In this document: positions 35,876-47,555 of the stretch, in pieces | How positions within the stretch are numbered: position 1 is the stretch's first letter | Layout of the letters: each line of letters starts with the position of its first letter | From: Dichotomocladium elegans | Taxonomy: Eukaryota; Mucoromycota; Mucoromycetes; Mucorales; Lichtheimiaceae | Length of the DNA: 64,000 bases | Reading direction: 5' to 3' | Assembly: GCA_025716815.1 (NCBI GenBank) | Contig: JAIXMN010000005.1 | Span: forward strand, 1,426,001 to 1,490,000 | Notes under the pieces: generated by a model | Seen by the model: only the letters and a program-made list of their open reading frames with translations | Databases searched by the model: none | What the model was told of the DNA's origin: nothing | Made by a program: the position numbers and the translations under genes

Positions 35876-37572
35876 ATGACAGAATTGCTCCATCGCAATA
35901 CCATTCTCGACATCCTCCCATACGACATTGTGAACGCCATATTTTCCTTGCTGGACCAACCGACATGTCTTGAGTGCATGACAGTGTGTCGCGCATGGTA
36001 CAAATCGATACCTTACTACGCGATCGACCTCTGGAAGACAGTGGAATTCAAACGTTACAAATTCAACCTGAATGACCGTCGACTGGCACGCTGTCTCGGG
36101 TCTCATGTCAAGAAGTGCATGATTGCCTTTTACGAAGATAAAGAAGTTTGGGCCACACTCGATTTGCTTACTCGGACAAAGTGCGACCAACTCCATTCAA
36201 TTGGTAATCGTTATAGCGCACCAGTGCAGAGCCCCGGGATGTTTCTCAGGAGTAAGGATGTGCATGTTTACAGGAGACATTAGATTTCTTTTCCTGTAGT
36301 ATTCAAGACCAGGATCAACTCGTTGTTCACCTTCAACCACTCCTCGGAAAGGTTACCGAACTCAGCTTTAACTTCCATGATCAGAGTCTCCCTCTTTTTC
36401 AGCTCATCTCTGCATCACCGCAACTCTCTCGCTTTTCTTTCATGCCCATGAGCCTCGTCGAAGGCCGCGTTCATTATTCCGTCACAGACCATCCCACGTC
36501 GTTCGGCTCGTACTCGCCGCGTGTATATACCTCCATCACGTATCTTTGCCTAACAGCCATCATGCCCGGTTTCCAGCTCGCGACGCTTCTCGACATGTGT
36601 CCTAATCTGCGCTGCCTGGTGCTCATCAAAAACCTCATTCAGGACATGGATACATTTTTGTCCCACTGTCCTCGCCTCGAGTTCCTTCAATGCTACTGGG
36701 AAAGCCTTCATCCAGCTGACAAACAATGGGCCGTCCATGTACCGGACTCGGGCACGTCTGTCGATCTCGGTGGAGGGTTGCGCGAGTTGGTGATGGACCA
36801 AAAATCCATGCCATTGCTCGTCCAAAGTCAAGATACCCTCGAGGCACTCCAGATCACCAATTCCTACGTAAGTCCATACGCTTCGCGCCGCGATTGGGAC
36901 GGACTAGCGGATATTGTTGCCCCGAAACTCAAGATGGTGTCGTGTCAACATATGGACTGCGCGCCTGAGGCCCTTTCCCGCTTCTTACACCAGGCACCCA
37001 ATCTGGAAGACGTGACACTTGGAGGGATGGCGACGTCTATGCATGGGGGTGTACTTCGCGCTCTTTCGGGCCTCCGCCACCTTCGAAAACTTGATCTAGC
37101 TGTCCGTTCGCAAAATATTTCAACAAATGGTCTTATCCAGCTGCTCTATAGTCTCAGGCAACTCAGAGAACTCCAACTCACCGGAGGCAGGGAAATCCTG
37201 ACGGACGACGTCCTTTTGGTAACTACGCGTCTCCCTCTCTCACGACTCGTTATCGCCAATGCATCCATCACGCCGCTGGGTCTGCTCGCATTTGCCGAAC
37301 GAATACCACGATCTCTGCGAGAGCTTGAGCTAAGCGGTATGGATAGTGTTCCCGAGGAAGTCCTTGATCGGCTCGGCGATTACAACCTCACCATCTTCCG
37401 GGTGTGCCGCGTCGCCAAAGTTAGCAGTGCTGGCCTGCAGCAATTCCTGGAAAAGACCAAACTGTCCCTGCAATGCCTCTACGTACTGAAATGCATTCTG
37501 AGCGACGATCCTCGAAATCGCTGGGTTACAGCTGTTAAGGAAACATATGGATCGCGTGTTATTGTGCTATAG
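35876..37572 (+). CDS. F-box/leucine-rich-repeat protein 1
   Basis: Exons 35876-36203 and about 36308-37572 give about 530 residues; the acceptor was chosen to keep the frame (tattcaag|accagg) and is the least certain point. The F-box near the N-terminus (ILPYDIVNAIFSLLDQP, then CMTVCRAWYKSI) would bind SKP1 of an SCF ubiquitin ligase. The rest is a series of degenerate leucine-rich repeats (for example LRHLRKLDLAVRSQNIS, LRQLRELQLTGG, SLRELELSGMDS) for substrate recognition. The substrate cannot be inferred. A paralogue lies at 39212-40908, with COQ11 between. Confidence 0.87.
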
Positions 37573-37661
37573 AATCGAGACAGAGTACGATTTGCTGTTG
37601 CTATAGCTATACGTAGATGATAGATTATTTATTTTTCGTAGTGTGTATATATAATGCAATT

Positions 37662-38892
37662 TTAAACTTTCTCATGTGCCAGCTCTTGAATACCTTCCAC
37701 GTCAAAGATCCCCTTCAGACCAGGTCTGGATATCGCTGCAATGATAGCACTAGCGACCGTGTCGATATTGAGAGCGGGCGTTGTCAAGGCCGACCCAAAA
37801 GGAAGTGAACTGAGTTCTTTTGCAACGGGTTTGGTCACCATGTTGGCGAGTTGGATACCGGCAGCAAAGGGTAGAGTGGCAGGTCTTTCTTCGCTGTACA
37901 TCAGACCTATTTTTTTTTTCTTTCAATATTCGCACACTTATCCCCCCCCCAATCTATTTCGACGTTTGCGTGCTTTTTTTTTTTAAAAAAAAAAACTTTT
38001 TGCTTGCCTGGTCGAAAACAAACAGTTCTGAACTCGGGCCGCGAAAAGAGATATTGTTCTGCCTGGCGTTTTGAGCTAAAGTATCGGCGGTCGACAAACG
38101 GTAGAACATCTGCAGCAGACATGTAAACAAACGCGTCTACCGATGGAACATTGGCTGCTTCTTTCGCCAAAGCAATGGCTGTATGGGTATGCGTGTTGTA
38201 AGGATATCCCGTTTAGTATCCAACCGTCCCATCTTTCATGATCTTTGCTTGCCTGTATCACGGTTCATCATTTCAAACGTGGGAGAAGGCGTCTTTTGCA
38301 GAGGATTGCCGCGATCCTGAGCACCCGCCAATTCGCCCGCCAAGCGTGACACGTTCGAGGCAATATCGCATAGGGTTTTGGCGTTCGCAAGGGGCTTGTA
38401 ATCCAGTTCGGAGATTATACCAACCGAATGAACAATAGCGGATACATTTTCCAAGAGGTGCTTATATGTTTCTGGCTTGAGACTATCTCCCGTTGCCCAA
38501 TGAACCTGTCCAAAAAAAAAAAAATATGCCAAGTATGGTCAGATAAAATCAAGCATCTTTTCTTTCGCGTTTTCTAACCTTGTCCGCCCAGTCAGGACGA
38601 GGACTGGCCTTGAACTTGTCAGGTTCGCCATGTCGGCTGCAATCATATCCCGTTATTACACAATTTTCGCCTAATGTCATTATCTTTGGGTGCTACCGAT
38701 TCGGCATTACCTCAGACTGACAGTTTCCCATCCGTGTCGGACCGCGTGTTTGCATACATTGCGACCTAGCGTGAAATAGAAAAGTCGAATGAGGAAGATC
38801 GTCGTGGATCCCGTGCTTTTTGTTTCTAGAAACTTGCCGACAAATCCTGAGCCTCCTACAACCAACAATTTCTTCGCAACAGGTTGTGCCAT
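37662..38892 (-). CDS. COQ11: COQ11-like NAD(P)-binding protein with three GC-AG introns
   Basis: Exons on the minus strand: 38892-38838, 38765-38711, 38636-38579, 38505-38253, 38178-38008, 37906-37662, giving 278 residues, close to yeast Coq11 (YLR290C). This atypical short-chain dehydrogenase belongs to the mitochondrial coenzyme Q synthome, related to NDUFA9. The Rossmann loop is VVGGSGFVGRNVC near the N-terminus. Later landmarks are SLSRHGEPDK, HWATGDSL, AIVHSVG, NRDTAIALAKEA, FVYMSAAD and FRPGLMYSEER. Introns 1, 4 and 5 have no GT donor that keeps the frame. They start GCAAGT (38837), GCAAGC (38252) and GCAAGC (38007). It is divergent from F-box gene 2 and convergent with F-box gene 1. 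Confidence 0.9.
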
Positions 38893-39211
38893 ATTATTTT
38901 TTTTAGGTCTGAGGAAAGAAAGGATAAAAAAAATAATAAAGGTGCTGAGAATCTTGCGGGGCGTCTACCAGACAGTCATCCATCTTTCATCCACTCATTC
39001 CATGGATACACATACCCTCCCCCCAGTATTTTCCAGATGGCTTTTTCTGTTATTACTTCAATATAAAAAATTATCGGATCTAGCGATAGGGTAAAGGGGT
39101 GCTAGCTTGTGTGGAAGCATCGCATTAAAGTGCGCAACGCCAACGGAGTTATGTTGTTCGCTTGACCCGAAAAAGAAAAACTCCCCCCTGTACTCTCACC
39201 TGCACAAGAAA

Positions 39212-40908
39212 ATGATGGAAGAAACGAATCATCAAGACAGCAGGATTGTTCCCCCAATTATGCACCTTGATGCATTTCCTTTCGAAGTTTTCTCAAACAT
39301 TTTCTCGCATCTCGCGCAGGCCGACATCCTTCGATGCATGGCAGTGTCGCGACTATGGGCAGCTCGGATACCAGCATACTCGGTTAGGTGTTGGGCGAGC
39401 GTTAGACTCTATTCAGAGCGAGGCGGTCTGGCAAACCGCCGCTTGGCTGCTTGTCTCGGCCCGCATGTTCGCCGAGTATCGCTGTCTGGATATAAGTCTG
39501 CACAAGAGCTGGAACTCACCCTACGCGTCCTTATTGACCTCGACTGCCTTTATATCGAATCGCTGGGTGAGTGACCTTCCAATGGGGCGAGAACGACACG
39601 ATACGTATAGCTAAACAAAAATGGGAAGAATTCTACAATACCCATGCGGCCTTTATTCCTTCATTTTATCACGCGCTGCGCCAGTTATCGGTCTGCTTGA
39701 CGTCCATCTCATTCCTCAGACATAGCGGGACTTTTGACTTTTTTGATGTCATATCCGCCTGCCCTGACGTGACCAGCTTTGACTGCTCGCTCACCGAAGC
39801 GGGTGAGATGTGGGCCTGCAAGATGCCGATTCGAACAGAGATCACACACCTCTGCCTGAGTAGCCGTAGGACCAGGTTCGATCCGCAACTCGAACTGATT
39901 CTTTTCCAGTGTCGGAAGCTGAAGTTTTTTGCAACGAACAATCCATGGATACAATCTCCAGAAGAGATTGATAAGCTTGTCCGTCTGTGTCCCTCCATTC
40001 AATATTTTGAGTATGGCTTTGGGTCTATGCGCAAAGCCCGGCATTATCGCAACAAATATTTCCAGGATGATAAACAATCAAAAGGGCTGAGGGAGCTTAC
40101 GGTCTCCGGGATTAGGATGACGCAGGACATGACCAATGTGTTCCAGCATCTGGAGCGGCTCATCATGGTGACATGCCTGCTGACGCTGGCAAGTTTCCCG
40201 CCTACGCTAAGGTTGGATCATCTGCGGGTGCTCGTCTGTAAGCTCGTTGGATGCGACGAACCGTTCAATCTTGCGACCGTATTGCGAATGTGTCCCAACT
40301 TGGAGGAACTGTCGACAAACAGCTTTCCATTGAATACTGACATGACCCAAGCATTGACCGAGACGCCCCGTCTTCGGAAGCTGGTGTTGCGTCACAACAT
40401 GATGCTGCGCCCAGAAGACGACTTGGCGTTGGATGACTTATTACGCGCCATCTCTAGCTTGCCACTACTCGCACATCTCCATCTTTGCAATCTTTTGACA
40501 CCAAGAACGGTGCGTTATCTAGCCAACCTGGCATCTCTCGAACGACTTGAGATTGAAATCGCCAAGGCTGAAGTCGTGCCCCAGCTTGTCACTGCCTTGT
40601 CGGTCAATGCGATTGCCCCTCCCCGAATCCGTACGCTCGTACTGAACAATATGGGCAACCTTAGTAACCTACTCGCCCTGGATAAATTATCGAACTTTGA
40701 GCACCTTGAACATCTCACCCTTGATGGCTCATTTATTGACGGGTCTTTGCTCCGTAAATTGGCCAGAACTGCTCCGCTGTTGGACACTGTCACTATCAAG
40801 CAATGCTACATTTCTGAAAAGAGAAGAACATTGAAATGCGTGGCACGCACGCTCGGTTCCCAATCATTTCGTTATACACCCCTTCTTCTGCACAGTTGCC
40901 TAGGCTGA
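39212..40908 (+). CDS. F-box/leucine-rich-repeat protein 2
   Basis: Exons 39212-39566 and 39611-40908 give 550 residues; the frame is open upstream to an ATG at 39107, but the F-box fits the MMEET start better. The F-box (LDAFPFEVFSNIFSHLAQAD, CMAVSRLW) is followed by leucine-rich repeats (CPNLEELSTNSFPLN, TPRLRKLVLRHN, LPLLAHLHLCNLL, FEHLEHLTLDG). It is a presumed SCF substrate adaptor. The N-terminal layout, including NRRLAACLGPHVRRV, parallels NDRRLARCLGSHVKK in the gene at 35876, so the two are diverged paralogues. The intron is 39567-39610 (44 nt), very short. Confidence 0.87.
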
Positions 40909-43230
40909 AGAACGCTGTTTCATCTCCTTCTCCATCTATCCACACAGCACAGGGCCCACTCAAGGCGTGGAACGGCTAATCGCACTCAATCATTGAGCCA
41001 TGGCGAATGATATACACCGTTTTCCCCAAAATGAAGTCGCAGGGTCACAAAAATAGAAATCGTGTTTTGCACGGCGAAGCAAATTGTCCCATGCATGGAG
41101 AAACATGGTGAATGTTTATATCGATTTGCTTTTTAATCGGATCTAGCATCTTCTGTCCTTTGCAGATGGTCCCAATCGTACCCGTACTAGATGAGCCATG
41201 GAAGTGAGATCATAAATGATACTGGACCATTCGGGAGGGGCCGCGATTTGGCTGTCTTCGGGCAGGGTCTTTCTGCCCCTCCCCCCCCACACACACTTTT
41301 CTCTTTTTGACCGAGAAGATGTTACTTCTGGCGTTGTTCAGCTGGCGTAACTGGCGCTGGCCCGCCTTTCGCCTGCCTCATGCCTCCTGGAGATGTTCTT
41401 GACCTACCATCTCTCCTTCGCCATAGTTATCATCATGTGCTGACCAGGATACTCTGGTGTGAACCCGATTGGTAAGTTAGACTGTAAAGAGGATGGACAA
41501 ATGCTTTCTGTTTATACGACAATATCATATATAATCCTACACGATAATAAAGGATGGTACAAATCATACATCAAAGACATTTACGCAAGCTGTGCATAGT
41601 ACGGAGACCGAGTAATCGTTCCATTTAGAAATGAACCATGGAACGTAGCATCAAGGCATCCGTTAGGAGCATTCTTCCATGCTGTACACACTTGTTCTTC
41701 TTTATGTCTAATAATGTTCTTAAGAATAGGAGGTGAAACTACGTATCGTATCCATACAGAAGCTGTGACGTTATGAAGCAATGCTAAAGAGTCCGGGTCG
41801 TTGATTATAGGACCGGTCTTTTAATAGACAATCGTCCTGTTTAGTTGCTTACATCTTCCTTTAAAAATCAATGGCCTGGGGGGGGGCCAAAAGGAAGTGA
41901 TGTTCTACATAGAGCAAGAAAAAAAAAGAAGTTATGATCAGAATGCCATATTGGATCCTTTAAAAGGAAACGTGGGACAGTACGTAGGATCGTTTATTAA
42001 CATCGGATGCAAATGATGTATGCATAACAATGAGATCAGCAGAGAAAGCGACAATCACACCATATTGCCGCATGGTTTGTAGTAATCAACGCCCAGTAGG
42101 TCCTTTGCTAAGAGGAGCTGAAACAAACTAGTGGTGGTGACCAGTACTGTATACTGGCTTACATAATACGTAATTAGATTTGCTTCGCTTTACTTTTATT
42201 TCAGGCAATACTCAAAATGAGATCTTATAACAAAGTGCATAACTGATCATTGAAGTCGAAACAGAGCCGATTAGCGCGCAGAAGGAAAAAAAGATATTGC
42301 GCCAAATCCCGTTCTTTTTATTGTGTCTTTGCACAGAGCATCAGTAATCAGCAACATACATACACATCACATACACGCCGCGTTGACTATGCTCAACAGT
42401 ACAGTCATTTGGAACAAGGTGAACCTATTGACGCGTGCTTTGCTCGCATCAACAAGATCGGCAGTTGGACATATGGCCCCGGGCTGCATCTGGCAGTATA
42501 TGACAAAGACTGTCTCGCTGCTTGAGTTGGAAGCATATATACGGAATAATCGGGGAGCTCGAATCCCACACCATGTGACGCGGTTAAGCAACAAGTTAAC
42601 TTTCTCTCTGGTGTTTCTGCATGTTCTCCCAAACGACGCACGCACCTGTGCTCTGTAGACAGACCGGCTCACGGAACAGTGAAACACATTGTCCTTGTTT
42701 ATTGTGATGTCTACGGTTGCTCGGTCGGTCAGTGATCCCTGCCATATTAAGCACTGGAGGAACAGTAACAAGATTGCGTTGCTCTTCGCATGTGTGTGTG
42801 TGCAGACGAGGATGAGGATGAAGGGGCTATTATATACAAGGTGATGCGGCAAATTTCATGTTTGTTGCGAGATGGCACGTTTCACAGCATTGGGATCCCT
42901 GTTCTGCGGGTGCTCTGCCGTGTTGCAGGTATGTATATCCAAAGCATGCACGCTTCTGGTTTACCTCTTACGCGTTGTGCATACATCCTACTGGATAGAC
43001 CAGGCTAGTTCGCTTGGCCCGCTCACTGAGGTCTTGGCAAGATTGATAGCGATAGCGTGGGTGCGTGTGAATGCTTAAATGAGGCCTGGGGAAACCTTCT
43101 CCAATCCAGCTAATGCTGATCTGATGGTCTATAAACATGTATAATACATGTATATACAAACCTACGCAACGCCGCTGCTTTTTTCGCTCATCTGCTTCCT
43201 TTCTCCCCGTACTCCTCTCCTCTTCCCGGA
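40909..43230. other. Intergenic, no supported gene
   Basis: About 2.3 kb. Overlapping short frames at 42250-42850 occur on both strands but look like noise. Homopolymer C and G runs lie at about 41277-41288 and 41878-41887. No tRNA is convincing. Confidence 0.5.
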
Positions 43231-45174
43231 ATGCTCTTCTGGCCAAAACTGCTGGCAGTCGCGCATGCTATTGCTTCTAGCGTTCGCCCGTACCTTCCAT
43301 TATACTTGTCGCATTTCCTTGCATTTTCATGTGTAGATATCGGAATCCTTCTCGCCATGCCACTGGGGCTGCGCGCGGTCTCGATCGGCCTCTGGACCAT
43401 TCTGGTAGTCGATCAGAGGCCGTTGTTGCATGGATTCTTTATGGCGCTACTCACAGCTGTAGGCACTGCGTCCCTTGTTCTGATCCTCTGGATCCCTCCG
43501 CACGCAGTGTATGCCTGGACAGCTGCTCTATGCTGCATGATGCTAGACGGTATTTTCTACCAGCCTCTTGGTGTTCTCATCAATAGCGCCATCATCAAAA
43601 TTCTCGGAGACTATAAACCTTCATTCTTTGGTATACGATGGAAGAAAAAAGAAAGCGCGCTGCATTCCCACATCCAAGATACTCAATGAACTATCCTTTA
43701 TCTTTTTCTTTCTTTCCTGTATGACCACAGATGCACAGCGTCGATGGGGAGAATTTGCTGCGGCGGTGATGACAGTAGTTATCGGATGGTCTCTTGATGA
43801 TGACCATGACTTTGATACCCTGATGGGAACCATACTTCTGGGCGCGGTAATCTTATTCCTTGTGTCGTTATCGACCAATGTTCAGCCAGCCAATCCGGAC
43901 GATCTTGGCGTCATTGAATCATCCAACCATCTCCTTGACGAGGACGATCCAGAAGAAACTCACCCCATAAAGACATCCTGCCAAGAGATCTCACAGCACT
44001 TTTACAAGCCTTACTGCTTATTCAACGAGCAGCTCTCGCATATTTCAGAGGAGGATGCCAGTCTACTCCAGCGGATCTCTAGCACAGCAACCGTCTGGCC
44101 TTCTGCAAATACTACAAACGCAACAGCCGCGGCAGCAGCGATAGACGCAATTTACAACCACCCGTCATCAGCACAAAGTTTCCAGTCAGCTACGCCGTTT
44201 AACGAACTTCTCATCGAATTGCCGTCCTGTCGACTCGCTATTCTTCCAGCACCGCCACCAGAGGCCCCCATGCTCGCTTTAACACTCTTGATTCAGGAAC
44301 ACAATACTAATTGTCGTCGCAATGGCACCAGCACCAGCACCAGCACCACCAGCATCAATACAAGAGATGATGAAGACGAGGATCTTTTGCCGGACGTCAG
44401 GTCAATGTCATCGTCGACCACGGATAGCGTTTCATACGCCCTCCTGGCCACCATGTTCTTGACCGGGGTAGCCTCGGCAATGATGAACACCCTACTCTAT
44501 ATTTACCTCCATGATGGTCTGGGCTTACGAATGCACGTCATTGGAATGGTGGGCCTCATGTCGGTCATTGGGAAGGCCCTTGCTAAGCCTTTGGTCATGC
44601 ATCATGCAAGTATCGGATTGTTTCAATGTATGGGATATAAGCGCGAACTGACCAATGGGGGGGTGGGAATACGAAAACGCGGGTTTTGTTTAGAAATGCC
44701 ATTCCTCGGTGCCATTCATTCATCTTGTCCTCATTATGTGCGCTTTTTGTTACACTCAACTTGTGCCGGACGCTCCTGTGCTTGTCGGGCTCGCTTCTAT
44801 TTTTCTGCAATTGTTGCAAGGTAGACAAGGCATCATGATCGAGGAGGAGGAGGAGGGCGGTGGAAGGCGGGAAGCGTGATTCCTCATGATGCGTACCAAA
44901 TCTAGCTCTATCGTTCCGTTCCCTCTGGTTTGTGGCAGTTCAGCAGCTCGATAAACACATGATGATCCATCAGTATCGTTGGATGATACTTCGAAGCAAA
45001 ATGTCAGCCATGTCTCATAGCGTTGGACCGGCTCTAGGAGCATTGATTACTGGATTCCTAGTGGATCGGGACAGTATCATACTCGGATTCGTCACGGCGT
45101 ATCGGGGTGCCATCATTGTGCTCGCTCTAAGTCTCGTTGTCTCGAGAGCATGGTCCCCCGATACAGAGAACTAG
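43231..45174 (+). CDS. Major facilitator superfamily (MFS_1-like) membrane protein
   Basis: Exons 43231-43630, 43731-44605, 44694-44820 and 44906-45174 give 556 residues. It is a predicted 12-span transporter of the MFSD6/MFS_1-like type; the substrate is unknown. The N-terminal half has hydrophobic segments such as FLAFSCVDIGILLAMPLGL and GFFMALLTAVGTASLVLILW, then DAQRRWGEF, matching the conserved loop of that family. A long cytosolic loop with Ser/Thr and acidic runs (STSTSTTS, DDEDEDLLPDVRS) separates the halves. The C-terminal half has FVAVQQLDK and MSHSVGPALGALITGFLVD. Intron 2 (44606-44693) needs a GC donor (CAT|GCAAGT) so that the next exon reads as a membrane segment (FIHLVLIMCAFCY). 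The ending DTEN is followed closely by the eL43 gene. Confidence 0.82.
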
Positions 45175-45462
45175 ATGTATTTCTCTACCTCATTTATTCG
45201 CTCGCATTGTACATAGACCAATTTCTCCCCCTTATGTTCTTATCGATGTTAGTGCTCACACTATGGGTGTAAAGAACGAATCCTTCAAGATGCAGCGTTT
45301 GGCTTTAGCGTGTGCATGGACACACATCAAAAATTTATCGGCTTTCAAATCTTGCGCTCTTATTCGCTGAAGGAAGGCCCGCACCGTCACCAGGGGGGAC
45401 CCCGCTGATCCAAAAGTCTGGTTTGGCTGCCCACCTCATTTGATCCTTCTCATTAATTCGAC

Positions 45463-46048
45463 ATGGTAAGAACATGCATCCATGCATCCATCCATCCATC
45501 TCGTCTCCATCGGTCCCTGTTATTGACATGAACATTATTGCTTTAGGCCAAGCGCACGAAGAAAGGTATATTGACGGCGACAGTGGATGAAAAGAAGCGA
45601 GGGATTTTTTTTTTTTTAGCATCGCCTGACTAAATGGAAATCATGCTTAGTCGGCATCACTGGCAAGTACGGTACCCGTTATGGTGCTTCGCTCCGTAAG
45701 CAGGTTAAGAAGATGGAAATTACCCAGCACGCCACCTACACCTGCACCTTCTGCGGCAAGGTTTGTAATCATCCACGCAATTTTTTTTTATTTATTCTAG
45801 CGTGTTACTCACATTTGCGGCCCATCAATAGGATGCTGTGAAGCGTACCGCCGTCGGTATCTGGAAGTGCAAGGGCTGCAAGAAGGTCTTGGCTGGTGGT
45901 GCTTACACCGTCTCGTAAGTGTCTGCGCGTCCAAGCAATCGGCGCCTTTGGCGTAAAGAATAACTAACGAAATCCAAATAACAGGACCACTGCTGCTACC
46001 ACTGTCCGCTCAACTGTCCGTCGTCTCCGCGAGTTGGCCGAGATCTAA
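45463..46048 (+). CDS. RPL43: Ribosomal protein eL43 (L37Ae)
   Basis: Exons 45463-45465, 45547-45565, 45651-45760, 45832-45914 and 45985-46048 give exactly 92 residues, the usual length. It is a zinc-binding protein of the large ribosomal subunit. The sequence starts [19 protein letters not shown]. The zinc ribbon is CTFCGK followed by WKCKGCKK, and the C-terminus is [12 protein letters not shown]. Exon 1 is only the ATG and exon 2 is 19 nt, so four introns split a 279-nt coding region. A poly(A)-like aaaataaaa follows at about 46095. Introns crowded at the 5' end are common in ribosomal protein genes. Confidence 0.97.
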
Positions 46049-47053
46049 ATGGCTTTGTCGTTTACTTTTTTTTTTCTTGTTGCATGCTGCGACAAAATAA
46101 AAAATTACAATCATCTCCAAAATCTTGTGCATTGCGAGAATGGACAGAAGTACAACTTTGAAGCGCTTTTTGTTTGGTCTAGGCGCAAAGAATTATAGTC
46201 CTAACTTTGTTTTACGAAAGAATGTCTTGGACGGGCAGATGGTGGATTTGTCCTTGGATAATCAGCCAAGTAGAATAGCTCGTCAAAGAGTTTTGATGCC
46301 ATGTGGCTTGAGCCGTATGCATCGCGTAAGACTACGGGTCTGACTTATACAACGCAAATGTACTCGTTCGTCCACAGGAATTGCATGGTGGCATCGCACC
46401 TTCTGTTGCGTTGCATTTGGGAAATGCTACTCTTGACATCTGATAGCAAAGTCTGGTTCATACATGGGCACTTGGCGTGAATTTACCAGCAGGGAAAGGA
46501 TTGTTACTTTATTTTATCGTTGGCGGTTAATATGAATACTCTGAGATTGGAGGACGAAGCCGCTATCTCTACCTGTTTGCAAAACCTGCATCCTGTAGAC
46601 CTGTTGATAACTCGAATTGTACACTGCCAATCACGCGTAATAGCTGAAAGCTTTTTAATGCATGAGTAGCAAGTTAAGAGACTGCTCACTCAGACGATGG
46701 GAACGTATATATTTCGGCTACAGGTATTTGAGCATCTTGTATTAATGCAATGGCGAATGGATTGGTCGCTGCACGAGACCTGCGCTTGATGATTCTTCCA
46801 CCCAGACGCTCACAAGATAAATCATTAGGAATCAGTACCGTTCTCTATGCCATTAACTTCGCTATTGTCTTGAAGGAAAAACTAGGTCGGCATAAATGTA
46901 CCGTTTCCCATCTTTCTCTTTTGCTGCGGACGACCAGAAGGAATCTATTTGACAAATCATGGCCCAATTTAAGAACCAACACTTCCCTGCCCTTATCCTG
47001 TCTTCCTTGTTTCGTGCTGTATCTTTTTTTTATTGGATGGGTGTCTACAGAAT
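46049..47053. other. Intergenic, eL43 to QCR6
   Basis: No supported gene. Frames at 46125-46343 and 46750-47094 show no family features, and the latter overlaps the last exon of QCR6 on the other strand. Confidence 0.5.
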
Positions 47054-47555
47054 CTACTGAGTGGCAGCAAAGATCTTGGGAGCGGCCTATGTAGTAGTCA
47101 TAGCGTGAGTTGCAATGTCAACACGTCTCGTCTTTTACTCTATAAAAAAAAGCACTTACGCATTCATCAGCGCAATGCATGAAATGGAAGAATTCCTCGA
47201 TGCCTATAGAGAGCGCAAGTGGTTTTAGCAATCGTTACAAGTGAATCCGCCCAACGTTAGAACGTACAGTTCTCGTGCGAGCCGTTCTCGACGCGTTCAT
47301 TGCACTCGTCGAGGTGCTTCTTCAAGGCAGCACAGTCCTTCTCGCAAGCTATAACGAGCTATAGATGAGCATTGTGCTGTGCTTGCATTTTTTTTGCATG
47401 TATGATGGAGTTCAGTTACCCTCCATGATTTCGGGCTTGGGATCTTCGGGTTCCTCCTCTTCCTCCTCAACCTCCTCAACGACCTCAACGACGACGTCCT
47501 CCTCCTCAGCGTAGGCAGTGGGGAAGATGCTGGCAAAGATATCAGTCAAACCCAT
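47054..47555 (-). CDS. QCR6: QCR6, ubiquinol-cytochrome c reductase hinge protein
   Basis: Exons on the minus strand: 47555-47420, 47348-47268, 47203-47160, 47086-47054, giving 97 residues. It is the acidic hinge subunit of respiratory complex III, on the intermembrane-space side, aiding cytochrome c1 and cytochrome c interaction. An acidic run (Glu/Val-rich, about residues 17-38) is followed by the CX9C-like pattern of the family: CEKDCAALKKHLDECNERV, then EEFFHFMHCADEC and the ending APKIFAATQ. Four cysteines in the expected spacing support two disulphides. All introns are GT-AG. The 5' neighbour region is pyrimidine-rich. Confidence 0.93.

Noticed and set aside
42545..42585. tRNA-like T-arm (gctcgaatccc)
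   Set aside because: The T stem does not pair, T54 is replaced, and no anticodon or D arm could be placed.
43621..43878. Minus-strand frame opposite the MFS gene
   Set aside because: Antisense shadow of a well-supported coding exon with conserved family motifs.
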